Of a stretch of DNA of 59,529 nucleotides, positions 1 through 12,800 are shown piece by piece. This DNA is from Lingula anatina (lineage: Eukaryota > Brachiopoda > Lingulata > Lingulida > Lingulidae). Every line of letters starts with the position of its first letter. Positions within the stretch are counted from its first letter, which is position 1. The stretch is from NCBI RefSeq assembly GCF_001039355.2, contig NW_019773612.1, positions 1-59,529 of the forward strand. The letters are read 5' to 3'. Position numbers and translations under genes: made by a program. The notes beneath the pieces are model-generated. The model ran no database searches. It was not told where the DNA came from and was given only the letters and a program-made list of their open reading frames with translations.

Positions 1-34
<34 letters not shown>
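1..34. repeat. (GT)n microsatellite
   Basis: Seventeen uninterrupted GT dinucleotides at the window edge. The same kind of tract recurs at about 18208-18243 at the equivalent position upstream of gene B, so it marks the left side of the 18.2-kb duplicated unit. Open reading frames through it (Met-Cys-Val-Cys...) are artefacts. Confidence 0.95.
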
Positions 35-35
<1 letters not shown>

Positions 36-822
36 ATCACGAGTGTCGGTTTTCATCTTTATTTATATTTCCTAGTTATTTGTTTTCATTTCTTTTTTTC
101 CTGCGTTCCGCCTGTTTAACCTTTTTAACTTCTCGAATCCGAGTCACAATCAATGCGCCAACAGTTCCCCCGATAAAGTCAGATCACGGTTGTCACGTTA
201 CAGATATTTACTTTTTCACGATTTATGCGTCGTGCTATCATCATAAATCAATCGCAGTTTACCTTCTAAGGGCGGCAACTTCCACTAATTAAACAATAGG
301 ACGAGCGGCATTTAGGTTTTCATTAACACATATCTTCCTAACAACCAATTGCAAACAACAATCAATACGCCAACAGTTTCCTTGAAAACCAGAGCATATT
401 TTTGTCATGCTGTTACAGTGATTGGCATGTGCGTTATGATACCATCATAAAGCGTCCGCTTCTCACCTTCTGGGGGCGGCAACTTCCATAGGTAAAGCAG
501 TAGGACGAAAGCCATTTTGGCTTTCAAAAACACATATACCTGAATGACGTCACCTAGTAAGCAGTCAACATACCTTTCACAGGACATTCTATAATTTGCA
601 GTGGTTCACACGTCAAAGTGTCCAACCACTCTTTAGATTGACGATATAACAGCTCAGTTGCCCGATATTTATATATAGTCTTCTGCTTGGCTGCCGCCGT
701 CAACATATACGATTGGGAATCCGTTCTGTTTTCATAATCGTGACAGTGCATAAAAAATAGACCTGCATGCTGCTCACCGAGTTCACAGTTTTTTCGGCAA
801 TTCTGTAAATGGCAAGTAAAAG
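35..822. other. 5' flank of gene A (duplicated upstream of gene B)
   Basis: No coding region recognised. The stretch aligns by eye with 18245-18859 upstream of gene B with small indels, so it is the proximal upstream region of the tandem unit. Short open frames on either strand here are not conserved in the other copy. Confidence 0.7.
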
Positions 823-830
823 TATAAAAG
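823..830 (+). promoter_or_regulatory. TATA box of gene A
   Basis: TATAAAAG lies 44 bp upstream of the ATG at 867. The same octamer lies 44 bp upstream of the gene B ATG (18860-18867). With transcription starting about 30 bp downstream of a TATA box, the 5' UTR would be only about 15 nt. This spacing argues that the conserved ATG at 867, not the one at 852, is the start. Confidence 0.65.
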
Positions 831-866
831 AGTAGAAAGCGGAATGAGAATATGCTGAAAGAGACT

Positions 867-3800
867 ATGGGGTATTTCAGCTGTTACAAGATTTCCATAA
901 AGTTAGTGATTTTATTGATGTCAGGATTTTATGCAGACGGTCAAGTTTGCGGTAAGTTTATTTTTCAATTTTTCTAGTAATTGAAATCGTTGTAGAATAA
1001 TTACTTGACGAAGGGAAAATGTCTAACAAGCAAAACGCAGACAGAAAATCATAGGCAAAAGCGCAAGACACAGAATAAACTTTAGGCCATTACTACGTCG
1101 AGTGAGAATCCCTCGAAAGTCTACCAGCACCCAACGATCTATGACAAGAGCAAAACGTAGCTGTTCCATAGTTATTATATACCAAAGGATAAATTGCGTA
1201 TTACAATTGTTTTTAATTAAACGAACAAAATATATGAAATTAAAGTTGAGAGCTTAAAATGGCACATTAAAAATCAATTATAAAATTACAGATATAGATT
1301 ATTTATAACCTAAAATCTTAAGTTTAAGAGTTAAACATTGCCAATTAAGAATGCTAGTATCTTAAAAGATAAAAACTGTTTGATAATTAATAATTCACTC
1401 TTATTAAAATGCAAGTCTTTAAAAACCTCCTTAAATTTCTATGTCACCTTACGCTCTTACTTCAGCGGGTAAACTGTTCCAGAGCTTTGTTGCATATATC
1501 ATGAAAGCCCTTTATCGTTAAAATTTGCCAGCTTTTTTTCCCTCTAAAACAGCATGTAATAAGAGTAAATGGCTAAAAGTTGAAGACTTAGTAACCCGTC
1601 CCTGCTGATGTGACTTAATGAGTTCTGAGATGTTAAGTGTTTTTTTTTTTTTGTAACAGCTTAAAAAATTTCACATAAAACTTTAAATTAAATTCTCTAT
1701 CTTATGGGAAGCCAATGAAAGTTTAGGGTTTACATGTATTGATACAGGGGTGACATGTATTAGATTGTTCACTTTCATTTTTGTTACCAGCCTGGCTGCA
1801 GAATTTTGAATTAATTGCAGTTTTTTCAGATGATGTTTGGTTAAATCTAGTTTAGAAGAAATGAAAGCATGTACTAGTTTCTCAATTGTATTTTCTCCAG
1901 TAAGTTGCTTATCTTTCTAATTCGCCAGTGAATACAATGCTGATTTGCAAATTCTAAATTTTGTTGTTTTTCTAAAACTTTGATGTCAGCCATAATAATT
2001 CCCTCTTGCCATCACTGAATGCTAATATGTTCGTCCTCATTCAATCACGTATGTCAGTTATGCATTCCTCTATTGAGAGTGATTTCTTTTACAGGTAGTA
2101 TAAATATGAGTGTCATATATATCTGCAAGAATAACATTGTTAAGGGCATCTTGCAGTATAATGCCATCTACAATAAGAACAGAAGTGGGCCATGCACAGA
2201 TCCCCGTGGGACACCATATTGTAAAACAATGGGCTCTGACAGCAATGAATCTATTGCCCTCTTTTGTGTTCAGTAAATATGAAGTTAGTCAAATAAGTGC
2301 TAATCAATTCAGGCGAAATTAGAGCTGTAATCAAAGAAGGCAAATGTTGTCATCAATGGAACCAAATGCAGCAGACATATCTATAAGGACTAAGATACCA
2401 TCTTTTTGACAGTGTGAAATGTGGCTATCATAAACAAAACTGTTTTGATTAGAAATCCTTGAAACCAAACACAGTCTTATAGGTTACGATTTTATATTAA
2501 ACCACTATGAAATAGGGTGACAGCGTGACGAATTTTATGGAAGCAGGTCTTTTACTGATTTTGCCTTTATATTATAGCTGAAGTGAATTATGACAGTTTT
2601 AAACTCTCTCTAAAACTTGTCTTCCTTTATTTTTTATGATTAGGATCATTGAAGTTTTACACAGAAATTTTTAAACATTTTCGAATTGTAATTTTATATT
2701 TTATATACTGGCGAGAGAGGACCAAGGTTGGTTAAATGATAAATAAAAATATATAAATACGTACAATATCTGTTCTGGTTTCCAAAAAAGCATTAACTGT
2801 TGAAATATAAAGGGCTATATAATATTTCTAAAATTTCGGATGGGCAGTTGAGATGCTTCTAGAGTGCAATATTGTACTGAATATAAGCTAGAGTCACTCT
2901 CGTAACACAGGTTGCGCTAGTGGTCCGTTTCATAATTATTGTGTCCTTTAATTTTTATACCTTTTAGTTGCCCCTGATATCAAAGGGTAAACTGGAGTGG
3001 AAACCCCACCCTCATACCTAAAAATCGTTTTTATACATCAGGAAGTTTCTGCTACTTAAACATAAAAAATCATATGTCTATAAAATAAAAATAAATTAAA
3101 CAAATGAACCCACCCAGTGCCTATAAGTTGCAAATTTATTAGGGAGCACATGAATAAATGATGATTTGTCGAAGGATTTACTTAGTTGAACAATGACGTC
3201 CATTTGGTGAAGTAAATTTGATGTGTTACTGTTTCGATCAAACACAAAGAAGTACACATTAGGCCGTGTTGATGCCTCACTGGTCATGATGATAACAATT
3301 GTAAAACATCTTTGTTTTGGGATAATAGAAGTGATCACTAAATGGTGAGATTCAGTAAACTGAAACTCATCGGCAGGCAGTTTGAAAAATGAAAATATGA
3401 GGAAGCATAAATATTTTATATAGCCTAGATATGAGCCTAATGGAAGAGCGTGATGAAGAGGTTGAAAGCAGGAGTACAAAGTCATAGAAACTACGTAAAC
3501 ATTTCAAGTGTTGAAACCCTGCAATAGGAATAGAAGCATGAGACGATATTTATATAATCATATGATTTTGTTGAAAGGGGTGTAAGTTTTGTTCCGATAT
3601 AGATCAATAATGTTCGATATTTTGTTACTGTGCAATACAGCTTACAACTTAACAGTTCCGAATCACTGTGCTGTAGGATTTTCGTTGAAGTCAATTTAAA
3701 GGTGAGTCGAAACTGTAGCATTATGATAGTTTCATGCCCATCACCACAACCGTTTCCGTCCCTATTAACATTCAAAGCTAAAACAATGCCGTGAGGATGT

Positions 3801-6800
3801 TAAGATGAAAATGACGAGAGTCCACCGATTAAAATTTTGTAGAAATTATAAATATCTGTTTGGCGTATACAGCACTATATATCATATGAGATCTTTAAAG
3901 ACCTCAAAGGCTTTCCGCCAGAATGGCCTAAACGGAGCATATTCTTCAGAAAACATGCCCAACTAACGAAATCTTTAACCAAATACACAAATTAAAAGCT
4001 CATTTTGTAAATTTTTTGACTTTAAAAAACGTCCTTTTTGCTTAGCCTGCGAGTTAATGAGCTACATGGTCACGTGGCCCGATGACGACAATCGTGCCAC
4101 CGGAGGAGAGAGAGACAAGCGGCGTGTTTAGCTGTCAAACTGAGCTGCATTGTCTACCTGTAAGATTACTTTTCTGGCTCCTGATAAAATTTCATACTCA
4201 TTATAATCTCTTACCCCAGGGGTCTAAATCCTCGTGAAGCTGTGTAAAGCCATTTCCGTCTATTCAATATATTCTTTACCTAGCATTTAATTATGGTTAT
4301 CCCAAGTTGTATAAAACACTGCATTCGAATGACTTGAGAGCACTGTTGATCATTCAATATGAGGTCCATGGTATTTGTAAAATTCAATTAATTTTGTTAA
4401 ACTGTTGCGCCCTATGGCTCATCAGAATGAAATGCAATGAAAATATAAAGTCATGAAAACAACAACAATACAACTACTAGTAGTAATGATAAAAACTCAT
4501 TAGGCTGACGTTAATCTTAGCTCCGATGCACATATTAAGTACTTTTATAAGTTGTTTAATTGTGAAACATAGTTAATGGATAACAATTTAATTAGCTTGA
4601 AACCACTGTGCTTTGTTTAATAAATTTTTGATGTATTTCTGCCCAATCGTTCTATAGAAAAAAACATTTTTAAATTCTTAAAGGAATAAAATGTAATTCA
4701 TCCTCAATGTCATCTAAAATGCATAGTTTACAGGCTCTTAATTTATCTTTGTCTGTTTACCTTCCAGTTTCTATAGCTAGATTATGCATGGGCGTAACTA
4801 CGGTAGTCATACGCACGGGTGCACTGTGCGCACATTTTTTGGGGGGCCAACCATGAAATAATTTTATATAAATTTAGTGTATTTTTCACGAAATATAATC
4901 GAAAATCCTCTGCGAGTTAAAGTCACCTGTATGTACAAACCTTCTGTATCAATTGAAAACGCACCAATATTCTGATACCCCGTCTTGCATCTTTTATTAA
5001 ACTGAGGTTAACAATGCATGTTACCTTTACAAGTCCTATCTTAATAGTCCACATAACTGGAACTTCCTTTACCTCTTAATTGGAGGGTTAAGTAGCCTTC
5101 AACCCTCCTGTAGCCTTTGTCTTGAGAGCATCGAACGCACTCTCGCTGGCGATATTTATCTCAGGTAAAAACTCTACCTGTGCGTTATTTTCAAAGAGCA
5201 GCTCCCGCAGATCTGGGGGCACTAGATAAAATCTGGACACCAGGTTTATAAAGGAGCTAGAGAAATAAAGAAATAAATTTTCCTGCAAAGCTTCATAGAA
5301 CTTTTAACGCGATCTTGATCAAGCTTAGACCTCCAAACTAATAGGGTGACATGGGCAGTTTTCACAAATAAATAATAAAACTTAAGTTTATCTTTCAGTT
5401 AGCCTCCTTTTAAATACATATACCGTTCAGGGTAAATAAGAATATTGAATCTTTATCAAATCGTGAGAATATTTTTGACTTAAATGATGATTTTATTATT
5501 AATGGAAATTAAGCTACTGTATGTGGTACATTTGCTGTGATAACGCTGTTGCGTTAGTCTACATGTTGCTCTTTTTTACACCCAACATTCTTTAAAAAAA
5601 ATCCGTATGTGCCTTACTTATACCCCTTATCAGGTTAAATCTCCATGCATAATTTAAAATATACTAACGTAGGCCTACGTATCAAAACTGCACATTTAGT
5701 GAACACATTAAAGTAATCATTTTTAACATGCTACTAATAGCAAACAATACTTTTTTTACCTTGATCTGCTACATGTTTTGGGGTTTGACAAAACTTACAA
5801 ATTTGCAAAAAGTTTTGCGTACATGATAAATCTTTTCAATTATTTAATATTTCAGTTAGTTGAAATAACCTTCAGAAACAAATCCTCAAAGCATAAACGA
5901 ATTAGGATTACGAACCATTTTATTACAGCAGTTCCCATTTTTTCTTTAATATTACCGCTCTTCTTCCAGTTATTCCTCAACCACGTTTTCTTCCACGGAA
6001 GTAATGCCTGGGCATACGCATGCTTCAAGATACCCTGAGAGCATTCAATTTTATTAATGTTCGCGACCGTGTTTGAACTCAATTGTTAAATATCGATATT
6101 TAACGTCATTTAAAAAATACCGATGATTAAAAATACCCCATGAAATAAAAGAGATATATTGAAAAATATTAAAGCCCACTAAGAATCTGACGAGTTGGAT
6201 GCCTGTTATTATCTGGCTTGGGGAGTGCAGCGGTGCATAATTAACAGTTTTTATTGTTAACGAGCTCTAGGTCAACTACAGTGCATTTAGAATGCATCAG
6301 CAATTAGTAAGCTTGTCAGCTTTTGATATGATCTAAACAACTTGAGGTGACCATGATCTCGAGCATTACATCTATTATCACCGAAGTTAATAAATAAGTC
6401 ACGGAAGACCGTCACAGACAATGAAAGAAGATTCTCAACGAGCGCTGCAATTTTGGTGAATCCCATGGCAATACACTGAGGCATAACGAAAATTGCTCAA
6501 GTCCGTTCCACACAACTTTCCTAAACTTCTCTGTCTGTATGCACCATGCAGCTCAGTTGAGTTTCAAAGACCTTTATCCTCATTGTCGTCACAGTACCAC
6601 GTGACCCAGATCTGTTGCTTCATTTATGCATATTGAGTTGAGGTTTACTAAAACGCTTTTTTTCTACTAATAGATTGTTTTCATACTTTTTAAATGGCGG
6701 GGATCGATTAAAACATATCTATAGTGTATAGATTAAGTGCTGAATCTTTAAAATTCGAGAAATGGATTTTTATGTGTCTATTATCCTTTAATTAAATACC

Positions 6801-9800
6801 TAGAATAGATATTTAACTGAGAATATAACATAATATATACCACTGGTGCGATAATCACCACTCGGTGTGAATAGGAAAAATTAAAGGCCCAGTCACAATG
6901 TCGGCGATTTGTCGGGGATTAGTTTTGGCCGGGGGTCGTCGTAGAAAATAAAGAATCCTTGAACAATCCTAGCAATAATCCTAATAAAAGTGGAGCAGTC
7001 ACATTGTCTGAGATTTTTTCAAGGATTTTGACCCGGTTTTGTCGAAAAATCGTGGGATTAGCCTCCGATCGCCTCCGATTGCATCGGAGGCGATCGGAGA
7101 CGATATCTGCGAGCGTCTTTTTTCACTTGGCATCTTCAAAATCTTCTGTCACAGCCTCCTGCAGCAAGAGCGTCTCAAACTTTTAGCGATCCGGTCGGAG
7201 GCGCCCTTATAAACACGGCGATTTACTACGATTCCACCATACGATTCGTCGGAGACGATCACATAAAGCGTACGAATCGTCGCAGGGCGCCTCCGATTCA
7301 TTCGGAGGGCGCCGGAGACTACTCGCAGACATTGAATCTCAACCTGATTTTCCAATCCCACACAGAATCTTGCGACTAGTCTCAGATTATTCGGAGGACG
7401 CCTCCGATTAATCGGAGGGCATCGTAGGTCATCGGAGATTGTGTCTGGGATGCCCAAAATGGGTGAAAAATCTTGCGAGCAATCTTNAATCGTGAGATCT
7501 GTCTCAAGATTTTGTTCAAATTTCCCGGGTTTTACCCATCCCCGACGCATCGCAACTGATTTGTGACTGGGCCTTAAGTGAAACTAAAGGCATTATAAAC
7601 TGTCTTATAGTAGTTTGTGTGTCTTTGTTAATATTTACTGAGACCGATTGTAACATAATTGCTTATACCCTATATATAAAAGCAATGTGTGCTTTGTTTG
7701 AACGTGATATGATTTTATCTTCTAGGGAATGTAAAGCCAGCAGCTTTCTGGCCACTTGATGCAAACAGTCTTGGCGCCGACCTGAGTGGAAATTGCCACA
7801 ATGGCACCCTCTATAATATAACGCCAGCTTCCGGTCCGTACGGAAGCGCTCATGCTCTACGTTTTTCTAGAGCCAATAAATCACATATGGTGGTGCCCGG
7901 GAATCCTGGATTGGCCGTGAGAGGTTTTACTCTGATATTCCTGATTTATCCTGCAAATGTATCCAGTTGTCTGTTTGAGTATACTAGTAGGCCTACTTTA
8001 CCCGAAACTAATTGTGGTCTCCATGTATGGCAGCATCCTCATTGGAGCACCTTTTATGCCAATTTTCTTGGCTGCTTTAAAACTGGATACGCAATTACAC
8101 TAGAAAATGCGTTCAGTGTCAACACGTGGTACAAAGCTATTGTGCAATATGATAATGCCACTGGTAATGCCATGATAGGGGTTGGAAGATTGGATTCTCT
8201 TGTCTTTAACAATAAAACATCCACATTGAAGAAGTTTCGACTAAAAACAGACATGGACTTAGTGATTGGTAAACGGAAAAGCAACAATGCGGTTTTCGAT
8301 GGACGACTATCCTGCGTTCAGCTGTTTGACACAGTCGTCGATCTGCAATGTGTTAACGAAGCGTGGAACAGATGCAAAGAAAGGGCAAATTTAAGTATGT
8401 TAACATTCATGCTATACTGATACCCAGTATATCAATATACATGTATTAAGTACCCTATAGATACGCTCGACCAAAAAATTTGGGAAACATGAAATTGGTC
8501 TTTCAATAATAGGAAAAAAAAAAACAAACATTGTAATGTAGTGGAAAAATCTTCAGTAGATATAAAAAAGTAGCGAATGTTGGGTACATTATTTATCAAT
8601 ATTGATTAAAATATTTCCCTTGGCTAATATGGTTTATTTATAATTATTCAAAATAACGATGTTTCTGAAAAACTGTAAAAATGCTACATTGTCCGGAAAA
8701 TGATTTCTTTAAAGGTCTTACACGCACTGTACGCGTATCCCGTCCTGCTTTTTCTTCTCCCAGGTTGTCCACCACCCGAGTCCGGAATAAGTGCAAATTT
8801 TTTAGGGAACTTCACTATGGGTTCAGTGGTGAGATACAGATGTCTCCCTGACTATGGACATATTAGCGGAGACAGACGAAGAAGATGTCTGGGAAATTTG
8901 ACTTGGTCTGGTAGACCAATGACATGTGGAGGTAAAGGATTTCTACCATGGCCCCTGTGCGTACGTCTGATGATAGGTCATCTGGGGAGACGGAAGTGAC
9001 GTGGTCATTCCACTTCCGTTAATGCCGAGCATGACCAGGCTTGTCCGTAACTTGTTTTAATTTGTAATTATGAATGGGCCTATAATCTATTTGAGTAAGC
9101 AATTTTTAAAATAAGAATTGGGTACTTCGAGTTCAGTTTGATTTATACTCTGATATAAAAAGTAACTTAGCATTTGCTGGCAGAAAGAGACAAATTGGTA
9201 ACATTTCATTAAATGTGAATTACCTGTCGCCATTTATTTCCTAACCGTTTGTGAGTTTGGTTGACAGTTCGTTTTTAGAGGGTATTTATATATTCTGTAT
9301 CACTTCTTAGTGCCATCACTAAAAGGATTGTGGATATTATCGGATCACGTCGGACTTGCCGATTTGAGCGGATACGGAAATAACATGACAGTTCATGGTA
9401 AATGGTCCTGGGACATCGGGCTGGGAGGAACTGAGGGAACAGCCATCCGACTGAATACAAATGATTCATACATACATATTCCAAACAATGGCGCACTCGA
9501 TGTGCGGGGCGAGTTCACTATAATGGTAAGAGTGGAACACCATGGGTTTCAGAACGCATCCCTAACACCAGTCAGGGGCAAATCCAGGATTATTTGAAGG
9601 GGGGAGTTCTGGAACGACAAGCCTCGAATGCGATGCCGACCGCCCCTTGGCGTGGGGTTCGGGGCCTGTTCAAGGGCCCCAAAATTTTTGTGTTTTGGAA
9701 GGCAAACGGTGCCCTTTGGTACGGTTTAGAACTATGATTCAGCTAGTCAAAATTCTAATTGCAGGTAGGGGAATAAAAGTGTGATATATTTTTCAGAAAC

Positions 9801-12800
9801 CGAAGGACCCCTCCCCCTTCTAAATACAACACTGCCAGTATGCCTCTCGCTACAATCTGTGTGTGGTCACTGAAGACGGTAGAGGAATATATATATTGAT
9901 AGTGATGGTAGCTCTCCGGGAAAGTGCATTGCATCAAAATTCATGCACTACCGCTTTTTTTCTTGTTTTATGTAATAAATCGACTAATTCCGTGCTTTTT
10001 TAAACATAAAGTGCAGGTTTGGACGTAGCCGATGTAAATAACTAGGCGCAATCTTTTAATATCGTAGATCTAATTCTGCCTTTGTAAGCATATCCTGTTA
10101 GGGATTAAATAAAGTTTTCATGGCTACCAGGAGGGACGCGTTTAAAGTATGTCCCGAGGTATGATACTGTGAAATGCGCACTGATACACACCTTAAAACA
10201 GGTAGCGTGATCCGCTCTACCGGTTAATTCTGTATCCTTTGGATCCGTGTCTGATAGTTGGGGAAGCCTGCTTCTACCTCATTCAACCTCCAGCGGCTTT
10301 TTCACTTTTGCATTCCTCTGCTTAAGTATTATAAGGAGATGTCAATCAACTACAGAAAACATTCCTTACTCATTTATGACTGTCAATCACTAACATTACA
10401 CATCCTGACACGTGTTTGAAAGTGTGTAAGGAAGGACGTTAAATGAACCACTGATTGACAAAACTGTAGGAACATTCGAATACCCTAAGGTACGCTCTTT
10501 TTTTTCGTCCCAAAACTCAGAACTGCTAGATCGATCAGCAAGGACCTTCATCCTGTGTGCTTTCACAAATTTTAAATTATATATTTAACTGTCTTGATCC
10601 ATTTTCAAGAGATTGATTTATTTGACCTATCACGTTCTTATAGTGCGTGCACAATACAACTTTAAATTGGAAGAATAACTATAATATTATTATAAATATT
10701 ACTATGTTAAACCAAAAAGAAGAGAAACACAAACATGCAAAAATTAAACTGAGGCAAATTAATAAACATGTAGTGATGTAGACTAAATAAATATTAATGC
10801 AAAGAAGCCGAATGAACAGATATTCTTAATTTTGCAAATGATTGCCTTATGGCGGAGAACTATTTGACACATGATCATTTTATAGATGAAAATTATAAAG
10901 CACAAGCTAAAGTATTCTTCCAACCTGATGACCGATGAAGATCTAGTCTATGTTGGCCGCAAACTCACGGGAGGAAGAAAATTTCAGTTTGTACATATAT
11001 AACTTTCATCAATAATCCAAATACGAAACTCATGAAGATATTTGCTCGTTCCATTTTAGATTAGCTTCAACCCTGGAGGGGACACATTATATCGACTAGT
11101 GGACTACATGAACCTGAACTCGAACAAGCAAACATGTAAACAGTATGGCTTAGTAATTGGTTATTGGAAAAATTCGATTGCTCTCAATCTAAGGAACAGT
11201 AGTTCTAGTGATAATTTTTATCGCCCTGCAAGAAATATAATTGAGCAACATGCATGGAACAAAATAGCCGTGACGTATACAAAAAACAGTGGAAAGATAT
11301 CGATTTATAAGGGCAGCCAATTTAAAACACGGAAGAGAGTAGGCAGCTATGACATGCTGACGTGCTCCGACATCTACATAGGTAAGTACCTTTATGTTTT
11401 TTCTTGACATGATTATCCTTTTCTTTACATATCATACTACATGTATGAGCGCGCCATCCAAATCAGTTTGCTACAAACGGTTGATGCATCCATTTCCATT
11501 TCACATACGAGCGGTATTTCACATCACTGAGTAAAATCACCCGATATGATAGGTGGAGAAGTGCTGAATATGAAAAGATACCATAACGTGACCGGTTCTC
11601 GTTTAGATAACTGATGAAATAAGTTAGTAACCATACGCTTAGTGACCTACCGGTAGTTTCATCACCTTGGCAACGTTTGTTTCAAATATTGCGCCATACC
11701 GTCACACCATGAAACAAAATAGTAAATACATACTTGGCAATGGGTGTTTTCTTTTAAAATTAAATAGTCAGTGAGAAAAAGAAATCAGTCATGACGGGAG
11801 GGGAGGGTAATGAGGTCCGTGAAAACAGTCTGCTTGGCAATTCAGTGGGAGCATCGCCGAGCACATATTTTCATCTGTCTCCCATCATTCCGTATTCGTT
11901 TCCCCACAGTAAGTGTGTCTTTAATAATGTTATCAGGAGCTGCGTGGCGGATCTATATTCTTTGAGTATGAATGTTAGAATGTTAACCAAACAATAAGTG
12001 ATTGTTCAATTTTAGGTAAACGTGACGGCTTTGAAGGCAAACTTGGCTGCTTGATGATCTACAACACGTCTGCAAATAGCTCAGACTGGATCAAGAGAGC
12101 ATGGAGCTTCTGCAATGCATCACGAGGTTTTATTAATTTAATCGTCATTATGATCGTTTATAATTTCATAATAAATATTATCGGCAAATTTGATACACTG
12201 TCAGTTTATTTAACTTTCCACCTGTTTGTCTAGCGTAAGTACTACATGTATTTGGCAGGTGAGGTGCGTGATTTGCTGACAATAGATAAGTAATTAACGA
12301 TGTTCATTATTGTGTTGGGTGTGATAATGGCGAATCAAAATATGTGAGGATCCGCAGGGATTACATAGTACTTGACGTTTAAAGTTTGAAAAAATTCAAA
12401 TATATTACTATGTAAATTTTTCAGTGATGTGCAATATACTTTACTGGTAGCTAGTGTAGTTAAATTATGTGGACTGAAGATAATTTTATTCGTTGATAAA
12501 GTCCAAACTAGCACACAGCATCTTATTCCCTCCAGCACCAGCCATTCCAATGTGCACCTCGGAAGAAGAGACAAGTCCACCAACAACCCAACCAACACCC
12601 ACAACAGAGGTAGAGACAAGTCCACCAACAACCCAATCAACACCCACAACAGAAGTAGAGACAAGTCCACCAACAAACCAAACAACACCCAGAACAAATG
12701 TAGAGACAAGTCCACCCACAGTCAAGCCAGCGCCCAAGTCCACGTCAGAGGCAGAGAAAAGTCCATCAACAACCGAACCCACAACAACATCAGAGGTAGA

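Noticed and set aside
5088-5288. 66-codon minus-strand frame with protein-like composition
   Set aside because: No motif recognised, no splice partners seen, and absent from gene B. Kept only as part of the unclassified 2.9-kb segment.
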